Made by a program: the position numbers and the translations under genes. A stretch of DNA of 64,000 nucleotides from Primulina eburnea. Taxonomy: Eukaryota; Streptophyta; Magnoliopsida; Lamiales; Gesneriaceae. A model generated the notes under the pieces. The model saw only the letters and a program-made list of their open reading frames with translations. It did not search any database and was not told where the DNA came from. How positions within the stretch are numbered: the first letter of the stretch is position 1; every line of letters begins with the position of its first letter. Where the stretch lies: assembly GCF_022965805.1 (NCBI RefSeq), contig NW_027331355.1:1-64000 (forward strand). Reading direction: 5' to 3'. This document shows, one piece after another, positions 25,635 to 38,122 of the stretch.

Positions 25635-27182
25635 CGAGCTTAATGTGCCTATATCTAGCCAGACTTGAGGGCATTTGGAATCCAGACCCAGATGTGGTGT
25701 CATATGACACTTACTTTGGGCATCAGCCGCTCTTTGATAAGGACTTCGGAGGGTCAAGCCGACGACTAGAAATCAGGCGCTACTTGGGAGGCAACCCAAG
25801 CGTTTATATTTTAGTTATTTATTTTCATTTTAGTTGTTGCATTGAGTCCCGGTTTCGTGGTTATTTGATTTTGCTCAATTTCTTTTGTGCCAGGTGAGCA
25901 TACTGGAGGACGTGGGAGATTGATGGCCTTAGGAGCTCGTACAATAGGAGATGATTGATGTCTACAACTACTACAATATAATCAACCAGGGGAGTTTTTA
26001 TTTTATTTTTATTAAATTATTAATTATTAATAATTCTTTTTTATGCTGCATTAGTTGTTTGGTTTTATCTATCTATTTAATTTTTTATGTCGTCTAGTGC
26101 AATGGGGACATTGCACGATTTTAGTATGAGGGGGTGGGGTAGGTATTTTCTTTTAGTTATTTGGTATCATTTAAAAAAAATAAAAAAAAAAATTGGATGA
26201 TGAAATTTGGCCAATGATGAATGCGAATTGATGATAAACATGCTCATTAATCTTGTTTCTTCATTAAGTTTTAGACACCCCTGTTGTTGAAGTATGAAAT
26301 TTTTGCTTGAATGTTGAATATTTTTAAACACATGTTGTAACTAGTGAATTTTGTGAATAGTAGTGCAATTTTGAATTTTTGTGGGGAATTTGAGAAGCAT
26401 GAGGTGTGAGTTGAACTTGAGTGCATGTCTATGAAATGAGTTACTAACCAGTGGCACAATAATGAATTAGACAATTTTTTTTATGGATTTGAATATGGAG
26501 TACATAGTGAAAATTGTGCACTTAAAAAAAAAAAAAAAAAAAAGTTTCTTGTAAAAAGAAACTATTGAAAAAAAAAAAAAAAAAAAGAGAGATGTAAGGT
26601 GAAGGGGAGCCAAATAAAGGAATGAAATCCTATTCCTAGGCTAAAAAGTTGGAGATGTAAGGAGACGAGGAATGTCGGATAAAAAAAAAATCTGACAAGT
26701 GCATAATGAAAATGAGCTGTGTATTCCCGTCTTTAATCAATTGACTATACTCTGATAATAAGTGAATCCTAATGTGCAAATATGAAGTCCTAATTAGTTG
26801 TACTTACTGGTTAGCAATGAGTGGAGACTGGAGCATGAAAGTGAACTTGCATTTAACATGTAAATCGAGTTATCTTGCAAATTTCAGGAATGAATCTACT
26901 TGAAAGACACGATACTGGAAACAACATTGCACTCACACACGTTCACGTTCAACGCATAAAAATTAGTGTGGAAATTTCAAGGGGTGTGCGATGACTTGTG
27001 TTGTACATTGATCAATGGAAAATATACTTAAGATTTGTTGATGCATGAGTTGAGCCATTACATATCATTGAATTAGTTTTCATTTTATTTTATTTATTTG
27101 ATTTTTGTTTTTGTTTTTAGTTTTTGTTGTGTCTTGTCACCTATTTTGCTCGAGGGCGAGCAAAAGGTTAGTATGAGGGGGT

Positions 27183-28437
27183 TGATAGGACTCGTTTTTA
27201 CGTGTTTTTAGTGTTAGTTTTGAGTCGCATTCATGCATCATATTAGTTTGTTTTAGTTTAATTTAGCATTCATTTAGCATTATTTAGCATTTGGCTGATC
27301 TCGTGTATTTTGTGGTTGTTTTGTAGGAATTGGACCAAAAAGGGGGATTTTATATGCAGAGCAGCGAGAATGCCTCGCTAGGGCGGTCAAAAAGTGACCG
27401 CCCCAGCGAGCATTTTAATCCAGCCGAGGAGTATTTGCGCGAACCTCTCGCTAGGGCGGTCACTTTACCAAAGACGCGGCCAAGGATTTTTATTCGAGAA
27501 CCACTCGCCCCAGCGGTCAAAAGTGGCCGCCCTAGCGAGCGACGAAATCCGAGAAGATTTGTTTCCAAATTTTATGGACTCTATAAACCACCTAACCTAA
27601 TACACGAGAGGAGGCGCCGCGATTTGGAAGGGAGAGCACTGTAGCAGGCGATAGCTCAACGGAACCGGAACAAGAACTCAACAGCGTTTTCTCTTTACTC
27701 TTTTATTGTAGTTAGGATTTAGGGGATCCGACCCCGAACCGTTGTTTGATTATTTAATTCTCGACTTTTGATTCATTCTTGATTGTGCTATTATTTTACA
27801 TTGAATTGTTAAAGCCTAGCTAACTTTAATAATATCTAATATTGTGGGTGAGTTCGAGAGAATAACTTGCGATAGGAACAAGTAGCATAATCCGTGGATC
27901 TACAATTTACATAGAGATATGAAGTTGGATACACGTTGGTAGTCATAGTCCAGTAGAGCGAAAACTAAGGGATTTCATAGATCGACATGCAATTCACCGT
28001 TAGTAAATAATAAAAGAGATTTTATTATTCTTTCGTGTAGAATTAGTTTAGCATAGCTCGAGAGAGTATGTTAATTGCTTAGGAAATCCTGTTAAAAGCG
28101 TAAATCAGTGTCGATATTAATTAATTAAATTAACGACGGGTAGGTGAACCGAGATCCTAACACTCGCTTATTTATTATTTTAGTTTATATTATTTTTAAT
28201 GTGTTTGTTTCAATTTAGTGTTTTAGTATTAATTTAGTTAATAAGTAATTCAGTTGTCGTTTTAATTAATTAAAGAATTTAATTTAAAGTAAATTTGTCT
28301 AATCAATCTCTGTGGGATCGATACTCGTACTCTTATACGTTTTACTATAACTTGACATCGTGCACTTGCGATTATTTCGAGCCTGAATTTTTATTTATTT
28401 TTATTGGAGATTTTACTGTGCAAGTTTTGCTCGATCA
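27183..28437 (+). repeat. Element C 3' LTR
   Basis: A 1255-bp LTR preceded by the purine tract ATGAGGGGG. It holds a strong hairpin (27374-27389 pairing with 27395-27410) and a longer imperfect GC-rich inverted repeat to about 27540. A TATAAA at 27582-27587 fits a promoter. GGTAC follows at 28438-28442, then element A gag resumes. Confidence 0.9.
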
Positions 28438-28442
28438 GGTAC

Positions 28443-28862
28443 AGAGGTAAGGGCAACATCAGGGAGTACATTATGGAAATGTCTCATCTTGCTTCAAGGT
28501 TAAAAGCACTTAAGCTTGACCTCTCTGAGGACTTGCTAGTGCATATGATTTTGATATCTCTTCCTCCTCAGTTTAACCAGTTCAAGGTGAGCTATAACTG
28601 TCAGAAAGAGACTTGGTCTTTGAATGAGCTCATCTCACACTGTGTCCAGGAAGAGGAAAGGTTGAAGCAAGACAAGACAGAAAATGCTAATTATGCCTCT
28701 ACCTCGAAGGTTAAACGAAATAAAAGAAAGGATAAGGAAGCTGCGGCTACACAGCCTCCGAAGAAACAACAGAAGAATCCTAGTGATTCTCAAAGTTCTG
28801 GTTGTTTTTTCTGTGGCAGTGATGGGCATATGAAGAAGCAGTGCAGTAATTATCACGCTTGA
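28443..28862 (+). pseudogene. Element A gag, C-terminal part with zinc knuckle
   Basis: Continues the capsid domain (YIMEMSHLASRLKALKLDLS), followed by a lysine-rich linker and one CCHC zinc knuckle, CFFCGSDGHMKKQC, which binds template RNA in copia gag proteins. The frame ends at TGA 28860-28862, exactly where related elements usually have a tryptophan (YHA-W), so the stop looks like a nonsense mutation. Protease continues in the same frame. Confidence 0.8.
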
Positions 28863-30260
28863 CGTGCTAAGAAAGGTATGCTTCTTAATATGGTTTGTTC
28901 TGAGGTTAATTTAACTTCAGTGCCTAGACACACGTGGTGGATAGATTCTGGTGCAACAACTCACATCAGTGTGTCTATGCAAGGTTGCCTGGATTGCCGA
29001 AAACCAAGTGATGCTGAAAGATTTATCTATGTTGGTGACGGCAACAAAGTTGAAGTTGAAGCAATAGGAAAATTTAGATTATTGTTAAAGACTGAAATAT
29101 ATTTGGATCTTTATGAAACATTTGTTGTGCCATCTTTTAGACGGAATTTGATTTCCATTTCTGCATTGGACAAATTTGGTTATTCTTGTTCTTTTGGAAA
29201 TGGAATATTCAGTTTGTTTCTCGATTCAAAATTGGTTGGTTCTGGTTCTTTATCAGGATATGATAATCTTTATTCTTTGGATGTTATTGCTTCATTTAAT
29301 GAATCCTTGCAAACATGTAGAGGCACTAAAAGAAAATTAACCTGTGAGAATTCAGCTGCGTTATGGCCCAAACGATTGGGTCATATCTCTGAAAAGAGAA
29401 TAAGGAGACTCGTGTCAGGCGAAATTCTCGAACCTTTAGATTACACAGATTTTAATAATTGTGTTAATTGTATAAAGGGAAAACAAACCAACAAAAGGAG
29501 ATTTGAAGCCAATAGGTGTTCAGGCGTCTTAGAACTTATACATACTGATATTTGTGGACCATTCCCTTCGGCTTCTTGGAATGGTCAAAAGTATTTTATA
29601 ACGTTCACAGACGATTTTTCAAGATATGGCTTCATTTATCTCATTCATGAAAAGGAAAAGTCATTGGATGTGTTCAAAAACTATAAAGCTGAAGTTGAAA
29701 ATCAACTTGGCTTAAAGATTAAAAGCGTTAGATCTGACTGTGGTGGTGAATACTATGGTAGATATGACGGTTCAGGTGAACAACGTCCAGGACCTTTTGC
29801 TAGATTCCTAGAGGAATGCGGTATCGTCCCACAGTACACTATGCCGGGTTCGCCCACAATGAATGGTGTTGCTGAAAGACGAAATAGAACGCTTAAGGAT
29901 ATGGTGAGAAGTATGATCAGTCATTCTACCTTACCAGAATCACTCTGGGGAGAAGCACTAAAGACCGCAGCATATATCCTTAACAGGGTTCCAACTAAGG
30001 CAGCGACCAAAACCTCTTATGAACTTTGGATTGGTAAAAAGCCCAGTCTTAAGCATCTGCACATTTGGGGATGTCCAGCTGAGGCAAGGCCTTACAAGCC
30101 TAATGAAAATAAACTGGACTCAAGGACGGTTAGTTGTTATTTTATTGGATACTCTGAAAGATCCAGGGGGTACAAGTTTTATGATCCCACAAGTCGATTT
30201 TTGAATCAGGAAATGCTCGGTTCTTTGAGGATGTTGAGTTTGTGGGGGGAGATAAAGTAA
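28863..30260 (+). pseudogene. Element A protease-integrase
   Basis: From the first ATG (28878), the aspartic protease motif DSGATTH is at residues 23-29. The integrase zinc domain follows around [10 protein letters not shown]; its first histidine appears replaced by proline, while the later H and the CVNC pair are kept. The catalytic core has D in HTDICGPF, D in VRSDCGGEY and E in [12 protein letters not shown]. The frame slips near 30215, after FYDPTSRF, and ends at 30260. 30261-30418 is the linker between integrase and RT, with further stops. Broken, so not functional alone. Confidence 0.85.
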
Positions 30261-30418
30261 GGGATATTGTCTTTGAAGAGGAATATGTAAATATTCCCAC
30301 AGGTGTCTTGGACATTGATCAGGATCATATTCCTCACTTTGACTAAGACACAATACAAGAAGACAATATTAGAGATCCTCCCATTCCAGATGAACAAACT
30401 CAAGAACCTCCAAAACCT

Positions 30419-31063
30419 ATGTCATTAAGGAGATCCACTAGAGAGCGGAGAAATGCAGTGCCAGATGATTACATTGTATTTCTTCAAGAACATGAGGCAG
30501 ACATTGGAATGATGGAGGATGATCCTATTAACTTCCGTCAAGCCATGGAAAGTTCTAACTCTCAAAAGTGGAATGATGCCATGAATGAGGAGATAAAGTC
30601 CATGAAGGACAATGTCGTATGGGATCTTGTCTCATTGCCTAAAGGTACGAAGCCCATTGGTTGCAAATGGATATTTAAAACCAAGAGGGATTTGAAAGGC
30701 AATGTGGAAATATATAAGGCTCGTATTGTCGCTAAAGGCTTTAGACAGAAAGAAGGCATTGATTATAAAGAGACTTTCTCTCCGGTTTCTTCGAAAGACT
30801 TTTTAAGGATTATAATGGCTTTGGTGGCGCATTTCGACCTTGAGCTTCATCAGATGGATGTAAAGACTGCATTTCTAAATGTTGACATTGATGAAATGAT
30901 TTATATGGTGCAGCCAGAAAATTTTGTGTCCAAAGACACAAATAATATGGTTTGCAAATTAAAGAAATCCATCTATGGGCTCAAGCAAGCATCTCTACAA
31001 TGGAATTTCAAATTTCATCAAATGATCATCTCGTTTGGTTTTGAGATGAATTTGGTCGATGAT
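30419..31063 (+). pseudogene. Element A reverse transcriptase, N-terminal half
   Basis: Reads VVWDLVSLPKGTKPIGCKWI, YKARIVAKGFRQKEGIDYKE and DLELHQMDVKTAFLNVDIDE, the opening blocks of copia RT including the first catalytic aspartate (MDVKTAF). It continues through SIYGLKQASLQW to VDDC, where element B splits the cysteine codon after ATGAT at 31059-31063. The second half is at 43010 onward. Confidence 0.85.
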
Positions 31064-32022
31064 TGTTGGAAACCAAATTTCGGAGTTTGACAAACTGAAG
31101 ACACTAACTGAATTATGAAGACAACTGAATAATTAGAACCAGCTGAAATAATGAAGAAAACTGATCAGTTGGAAACCGATCAGTTAATATACTCAACCGC
31201 ATAAGTTTCAGTCAAAACTGATCTCAACTGAATGCTTCTCGGGAAAGAACATTCAACCGACAAAATGACATAGTAAACAGCAAATGAATATGGAAAGCCG
31301 CACCTCAATCATTACAGCATAGAACAACGTATTTCGGCTACTGCAATTAAGACGCCGTATTACAATCAATGAAGAGAAAATTGCCCAACAAATGATGAAG
31401 TGGCAACGGATACTAGAATTCAAATGCATATCAAATTTACAGTTGAAAGCGAAGTATAAATATGACTGAAGAACAGTAGAAGAACAAGAGACGATCATTC
31501 AATCTTAAGCTTGCTATTACTCTGTCAAAATCTCAGCTCACTCTCACTTGATCTATTCGTAGCAATCAAGGCTACAAATCGAGCACACTAGCACTCTGCA
31601 ATATTTGTGAATTCAATAGTGCTAAGATTAGTTACGCACAGAGATCATTTTGTATTACTAAGAGTTTCAGTTTAGGCAGTGGGTAAGTCCTAACTGAAGT
31701 GGATCTGTACAAGTTTTGTATTGGATCAAAGTCTTTTAGTCAATATCCGATCCTTGGGATAGAAGGGGTGACGTAGGAGTAATTGAATTCTCCGAACATC
31801 CAGAAACAACTCTTGCATATTTCTTTCAGTTTCGTATTCTATCTTTCAGTTAGTTAATTTCCGCAACTACTCTAGTTTAACTGATTTTTATTGACCAACA
31901 AGATTCCGAGATTCAGTTTGTCACCAAACTGAACTCAAATATTCGAAAAGACCAATTTTAGTTGTGAGTGTTTATTCAACCCCCCCTTCTAAACACTCTT
32001 GTTACGACAACCGATCCTATCA
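31064..32022 (+). repeat. Element B 5' LTR
   Basis: Begins TGTTGGAAACC and ends CCTATCA. It has a TATAAATA box at 31455-31462. The first 170 bp hold eight AACTGA or TCAGTT hexamers, including a perfect 12-bp palindrome AACTGATCAGTT at 31159-31170. Confidence 0.95.
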
Positions 32023-32024
32023 AG

Positions 32025-32036
32025 TGGCATCAGAGC
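32025..32036 (+). other. Element B primer-binding site
   Basis: TGGCATCAGAGC starts two bases after the LTR. It is one base off the TGGTATCAGAGC complementary to initiator Met tRNA that most plant copia elements use. Confidence 0.85.
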
Positions 32037-32106
32037 AGTTGAATCTTGTTATTGAATACTTCTGATCTATAAATCAACAAGTTTGACTTCATTCAATAAA
32101 ATCCCT

Positions 32107-33805
32107 ATGTTCTCAAGAGAAGATTTCGATGACTGGAAAATCAGAATATAGGCTCACTTAGCTGCACAAGATGATGACATGTGGTATGTCATAACAGACG
32201 GACCCATGAAAATTCTAAAAGCAAACACATCAATTGCAATAACTGAAGGGGCACCACAGAGAATTCAAAAGCCCGGAGAAGAGTGGACAACTGAGGACAA
32301 AAGGAAAGCTAATCTTGACAATGTAGCCAAAGATACTCTATACAAAACACTGGACAAAGCAACCTTCAACAAAATAAAGATGTGCAAAACAGCAAAAGAA
32401 ATTTGGGAGAAGTTGATTCAGTTATATGAAGGAAATGACCAAACGAAAGAAAATAAACTCTCAGTTGCTGTTCAGAAATTTGACAATATCAAAATGAAGG
32501 TTGGAGAATCAATGAATGAGTATGATGAAAGGGTGAGCAGTATTGTAAATGAATTAAATGCACTCGGGAAAGTGTATACCAACAAAGAGGTTACACTAAA
32601 AGTGATGAGAGGTCTTCCAAAAGAATAGGATGTCAAAACTATGACTATGAGAGAATCAAAAGATTTTAACCAGATCGAACTTCATGAACTATTTGCTGAT
32701 TTAAAAGCTTATGAATTTGAATTGCAGGAACAGAGAAGGAGAATCATCTACTCCTACAACTACAACTGCTTTAGCAGCTGTCAGAACTGAACCAACTAGT
32801 TCAGTCGAGAAATCTGCTGATCAGTTAAGCAATTATGCTATGTCACTATTCAACAAAAAGTTTGGGAGGTTCATGAGAAATAACCAAGGAAACTTTCAGA
32901 AGCAATACCAGAAAAATAATTCCAAAGAAGAAACAAATGCTTGCTACAATTGTGGCAAAACAGATCATTACATCGCTGACTGTCCTAAACCTAAAAAGGA
33001 CAGTCAAGGATCAACTGACAGAAGAAAGAAACCATATGAGCATAAGAGAAGACCTAGAGATGATAAGAAAACCTACAGAAAGAAACACGAAGTTCTATTA
33101 GCTGAAGAGAACAAATCCAAATGGGCAGAAACTGATAGTGACGAATCAGAACCAGAAAGCTCATATAGCTCAAGTGATGAAGAGAAAGTCAAATGTCTAA
33201 TGGCAAATAATACTGAAGCAGAATCTACAAGTCAACAGGTATTTGATTTTAGTTCAACTGACTTTACACGAGAAGAACTCATTTTAAAATTGCATGAAAT
33301 GGTAAATGAGTACCAGAAACTTGCATCATCATTTGAGGAAATGAAGTCAAAGCAAAATGATCCCATGGACAACAAAACCAAAACTGATGAATCAGTTGAC
33401 AGGTTGAGTCTAAAAAGGGAAATTGCTGAGCTAAAAGCAGAGAGAGAGAAAGATCAGTCACTGATCCAGAAACTGATTTTTGAAAATTTAAAACAGACTG
33501 AACTCATTCAATCTTGGAATAAGTCATCTACTGCATTGAATGAGATACATAATTCACAAAAATCAGTTTCTGATAAAACTGGTTTAGGGTTCAGTAATCA
33601 AGGAGAAACGTCTCTAAAAAATACCCAACCAAAGCTGACAATGAACAAAGAGAAGTACATTCAATTTGTCAAATCGACAGTAGAACATGAGAAATTTGAG
33701 CCCAGCAAACTGAATGAAAAACCTATTGAGAATATGTATAAGGCCAGAAGACATGGAGTTGGTTACAGTCCAAAAATCTCTACTGACTCAGAAAATCATC
33801 CATAA
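32107..33805 (+). pseudogene. Element B gag
   Basis: Starts at ATG 32107 (MFSREDFDDWKIRI), hits an in-frame TAG at 32149, stays open to a second TAG at 32626-32628, and shifts frame near 32740. The capsid part includes VSSIVNELNALGKVYTNKEV and VMRGLPKE. After the shift come a serine/threonine-rich stretch, a CCHC zinc knuckle CYNCGKTDHYIADC at about 32942-32983, a basic region, an acidic serine-rich region, and a coiled-coil-like segment (LKREIAELKAERE). It ends at TAA 33803-33805. The extended C-terminal region suits the long gag of SIRE-type elements. 33806-34003 links to pol and is not open. Confidence 0.8.
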
Positions 33806-34003
33806 AAAAGATTTAGCAAGAATTATTCAAATTATTATAACTGCAAACCAGTCTAGAAAAGATACAGACTAAACAATCAGTTGAACCAAGCTAAAATACA
33901 TACTGTATCATCTATACACTATTCACAAAGCACACAAAAACCGAGGAAAACCATTTGGTTTTCCAAGTAATCCAAGTATGGGTTCCAAAGGGACTAATAA
34001 GAG

Positions 34004-35390
34004 TTGGACCCAAATAGATATGGGTACCAAATCATATTTTGTGTGTGTTTGCAGGAAACAGGTGCAAATAAAAATTTGATATGGTATCTGGACAGCGGCT
34101 GCTCACGACATATGACAGGAGATGCAAGTATGCTATCTCAACTGATCAAATATAGTGGTCCAAACATCAGTTTCGGATATAATTCCAAAGGTAAAACCGT
34201 GGGTAAGGGTAAGATTATCCATGGTAACTTTACTATTAAAGATGTTTTATTAGTAGAGAATCTGAAGTATAACTTGATTAGTATCAGTCAGTTATGCGAA
34301 AATGGATTCTCGGTACAATTTGATAAAAACTCATGCTTAGTTAAAACATCAACTGATGAAATTATACTAACTGGCAACGATGTGGAAACACATATAAAGT
34401 CAGTTGGAATGAATAGCCTCATACACCAGTCTGCTTCATTGCTTCAAAATCATCTCAAAACTGGTCGTGGCATAAAAGGTTAAATCATTTAAACTTTAAA
34501 TCCATCGCTTATCTGAGTAAACATGAACTTGTAACTGGTTTGCCCAAAATAAATTTTTCAAAAGAAAAACTTTGCTCAGCATGTCAGTATGGAAAACAAG
34601 TACGATCCTCTTTCAAAAACAAGGGCTATAAATCTTCATCCCGATGCTTAGAACTATTGCACATGGATCTCTTCGGTCCAATACCAGTCATGAGCTTAGG
34701 GGGAATGAAATACACCTTGGTGGTCGTAGATGATTTTTCAAGATTTACTTGGGTCATATTTATTAAATCCAAAGATCATACGGCTGCACAACTGATTAAA
34801 CTCTTCAAAAGACTTTTAAATGAAAAATCAGTTGGGATTGATCGAATCAGATCTGATCGAGGAACTGAATTCATCAATCAAACACTTTCAAGCTTTCTAG
34901 AAAATGCTGGAATCAAGCATGAGCTCTCAGCAGCAAGAACTCCTCAGCAAAACGATGTAGCTGAGAGAAGAAATCGAACCCTTAAAGAAGCTGCTAGACA
35001 ATGCTTGCTGATTCTGGCATTTCTCAAAGATTTTGGGCAGAGGCAGTAAAAACTGCATGTTATACTCAGAACAGATCAATGATTAATAAGAATCATATGA
35101 AAACACCATATGAGATATGGCATGGAAGAAAAAGTATAATTACTTACTTCAAAATATTCGGCTGTAGATGTTTTATTCATGATAATGGTAAAAATTAATT
35201 AAAAGTATTTGATGCCAAATCTGCAGAAGGAATATTCCTTGGATATTCATCAGTTAGCATAGCTTATAGAGTCTTTAATAAGAAAACCTTAAATGTTGAA
35301 GAATCTGCGCATGTTGATTTTGATGAAACTGTACTAACTGATAAGTCAACTGATCAAGTTGAGCTAGCTGATCGATTTACAGATATCAAT
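34004..35390 (+). pseudogene. Element B protease-integrase
   Basis: The protease motif is in WYLDSGCSRHMTGD near 34081. After a break at 34481-34540 the integrase zinc region (CSACQYGKQ) is followed by the catalytic core: D in LLHMDLFGPI, D in IRSDRGTEF, and E in [14 protein letters not shown]. Its highly conserved PQQNG appears as PQQND. The frame shifts again at about 35030 and 35195. The pieces are consecutive and collinear, so only a few small lesions separate this copy from a full frame. Confidence 0.85.
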
Positions 35391-37256
35391 TTGGAGGATG
35401 ATGACAAAGATGAAAGTCATAACAATCAAGATATCCTTCAAACACCAGAACCAGAGATATTAGATCAACTAAATGAGCAGGAAGTAAATCCTGACAATCA
35501 GTTATTAATGCAAACTGATAATATTCAAATACCAACTGACGAGGCATCAACTGAAGCTGAAAATTGCACTCAGATGACAACTGAAGAAGTTGCTGATGCA
35601 ACAAATACAGAATACAGATGGAGAAAATCACATCCACCTCATCTGGTAATAGGAAATCCATCTGATCCCGTAAGAACTCGCAATCAAATGTTAAATTTAT
35701 TTATTCATTCAGCATTTGTTTCACAACTGGAACCAAAGAAAACTGATGAAGCTCTTGCTGATCCTAATTGGGTAAATGCTATGCAAGAAGAGCTAAATCA
35801 GTTCACTCACAATAATGTCTGGAACTTAGTTCCAAGACCAACTTCAAAAACCATTATAGGTACAAAATGGGTATACAGGAATAAACTAAACGAGGATGGT
35901 TCAGTTATACGCAACAAAGCAAGACTAGTAGCACAAGGATATAAGCAAGAAGAAGGAATTGACTACGATGAGACATATGCTCCAGTTGCAAGATTGGAAG
36001 CAATCAGAATATTTCTTGTTTACGCATCTCATAAAAACTTCAAAGTGTACCAGATGGATGTGAAAAGTGCATTTCTAAATGATCAGTTACAAGAAGAAGT
36101 ATATGTTGAACAACCTCCAGGTTTTATAAATCATAAACTTCCTGATCATGTATACTATTTGAACAAAGCACTATGTGGTCTTAAACAAGCTCCCAGGGCT
36201 TGGTACGAAACTCTTTCAAAATTCCTAACTGATCATGACTTTTCAGTCGGATCAGTTGATAAGACCTTGTTCAAATTCACTAAAAATAATCATATTCTAT
36301 TAGTTCAAATTTATGTTGATGATATAATTTTTGGGTCAACTAACCCCAAATTGTGCGAAAAGTTTGCTAAGTTAATGCAGGATAAGTTTGAAATGAGCAT
36401 GATGGGTGAACTGACATTCTTTCTTGGACTGCAAGTGAAGCAATTGGAAACTGGTATATTCATTAGTCAAACAAAATATACAAAGGAGCTGCTAAAGAAA
36501 TTTGGTATGGAATCATGTTCAGCCGCAACAACTCCCATGAGCTCATCAGTTAAATTAGACACTGACGAAGGGGGAATATCAGCAGAGGCGACATTATACA
36601 GAGGGTTAATAGGTTCATTGTTATACCTAACACCCAGTCGCCCATATATTGTTTTTGCTGTCTGTATGTGTGCCAGATTTCAAGCAAACCCTAAGCAATC
36701 ACATTTCTCAGCTGCTAAAATAATTCTGAGATATCTTAAGGACACACAAAATGTTGGACTATGGTATTCCAAAGACTCCACCTTCAATTTATTTGGATAC
36801 TCAGATTCAGATTATGCAGGATGTAAGCTTGATCGCAAAAGTACAAGTGGATCTTGTCAGTTCTTAGTAGATAGACTGATCTCTTGGTTCAGCAAGAAGA
36901 AGACATCCATAGCTACCTCAACAACAGAAGCAGAATATCTTGCTACTGGTAGCTGTTGTGCACAACTGATCTGGATTCAGCAACAACTGAAGGATTATGG
37001 AGTAACATCAACTGAATCGCCCATATTTTATGATAATACCAGCACAATTGCCATCACCTACAATCCAGTTCTTCACTCAAGGACCAAACATATAGATGTC
37101 AGGCATCACTTCATCAGGGATCATGCATTAAAGAAGGATATTCTGCTAGAATATATCTCAACTGAACAGCAAGCAGCTGACATCTTCACAAAACCATTAC
37201 CTGAGGCTAAGTTTTCTTATTTTCGAAATATTCTTGGTTTAATCGATTTATCTTAG
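35391..37256 (+). pseudogene. Element B reverse transcriptase-RNase H
   Basis: The longest open part of pol (621 codons), lacking its own N-terminal context because of upstream frameshifts. An acidic linker rich in TD, TE and Q is followed by [33 protein letters not shown] with the first catalytic aspartate, [14 protein letters not shown], and YVDDIIFGS as the active site. RNase H follows with D in [11 protein letters not shown] in STTEAEYLA, and D in YDNTSTIAI. It ends at TAG 37254-37256. All the RT and RNase H catalytic residues I can identify are present, so this domain may have stayed under selection until recently. Confidence 0.85.
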
Positions 37257-37352
37257 AAATTATTAGTAATATTGTTATACTAACAGAATTATATGCAGAA
37301 AATAAGAACACAACAAATAGAAAATAACACTTTATTATGAATACGAACGTTC

Positions 37353-37757
37353 TCATTTTACAGAAGATATCATGGCATTAACTGAATCTAGCCATGCTCT
37401 AACCCAATCATTTAACTCATAAATTCGAACTCTAGCAAATGCCCTAGATTTCGAAATCTTATCAACAACATGCCACTCTTTCCACAGCAATGCCTCCAAA
37501 AGACATTTGTCCTCAACTAAATCCCTAACATGCCTAACTTCAAAACGTTCAAGATACTTCAGTGCTCTTGCCTCCTGAGCACGAGTAGGAATAGCACCAC
37601 TGTCACTAACCCTCTTCAATTCATGAATCTTCTCCCATGTTGACAACACCTTCTGCAGGACATATCTCTCCATTTTTCTTTTGATATTTAATAAACGAGG
37701 GGTTGATTGCTCAGTCACATGGACATGAGTGCTGCTGCATGCATCAGAATCGGACAT
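37353..37757 (-). CDS. Antisense accessory ORF 1 of element B (134 aa)
   Basis: An intact minus-strand frame inside a plus-strand retrotransposon. I start it at the ATG at 37757 (MSDSDACSS), not the in-frame ATG at 37808, because a minus-strand TATAAATA box at 37818-37811 would start RNA between them. The product is 134 residues, mostly helical in character: WEKIHELKRVSDSGAIPTRA in the middle and LNDWVRAWLDSV near the end. It resembles the neighbouring ORF at 38123-38521 in the same order of motifs (WE..xEL, SG..xT, KE, W.R.W..SV). No known catalytic motif, signal peptide or membrane segment. Function unknown; a captured host gene or an antisense regulator of the element are options. Confidence 0.6.
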   Translation of the reverse strand: MSDSDACSSTHVHVTEQSTPRLLNIKRKMERYVLQKVLSTWEKIHELKRVSDSGAIPTRAQEARALKYLERFEVRHVRDLVEDKCLLEALLWKEWHVVDKISKSRAFARVRIYELNDWVRAWLDSVNAMISSVK

Positions 37758-37810
37758 ATTGAAATGCTTTTGAACTGATATTAAATCACATCTTTTTATC
37801 ACTATCATCT

Positions 37811-37818
37811 TATTTATA
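37811..37818 (-). promoter_or_regulatory. TATA box for antisense ORF 1
   Basis: Minus-strand CCTATAAATA reads toward the ORF at 37757, with 53 bases between box and start codon. This is a normal spacing for a plant promoter with a short leader. The matching position upstream of antisense ORF 2 also has one. Confidence 0.45.
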
Positions 37819-38122
37819 GGAAAATGACGATGAAGAAGCTGAAGAGTCTCAAGTCAATTAAAGAGTCTTTCACATATACCGAGGACTTTTAAGTTATCAG
37901 TTGTTCATTATCAACTGACACCAGTTTGATTTTTACTAACAGCTGTTTAAACAGTATCGGTTTATAATCAACTTATGACAATTAGTTTCTCAAAAGTTCA
38001 TTTGTTTACTTATCACAACTGATGTCTCTTAGTGTTTCATTAGTTCACGTGTTTGAATCACATACAGATCATTGTGTGCAGAAACAAAGAAAAACGACGC
38101 ATTATCAAAATAAACATTTTAT

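Larger units (their letters stand above)
23450..28437 (+). mobile_element. Non-autonomous Athila-like LTR element C
   Basis: A complete 4988-bp insertion with 1255-bp LTRs (TGATAGG...GATCA), a tRNA-Asp-type primer site, a purine tract (27174-27180) and a 5-bp target duplication GGTAC on both sides (23445-23449 and 28438-28442). The 2.5-kb internal part has only gag remnants and no protease, RT or integrase, so it must depend on proteins from another element. The LTRs differ by a few mainly homopolymer indels, so the insertion is recent or the differences are sequencing error. A LARD or TR-GAG type label fits; the link to Athila rests on the primer site and gag style. Confidence 0.9.
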
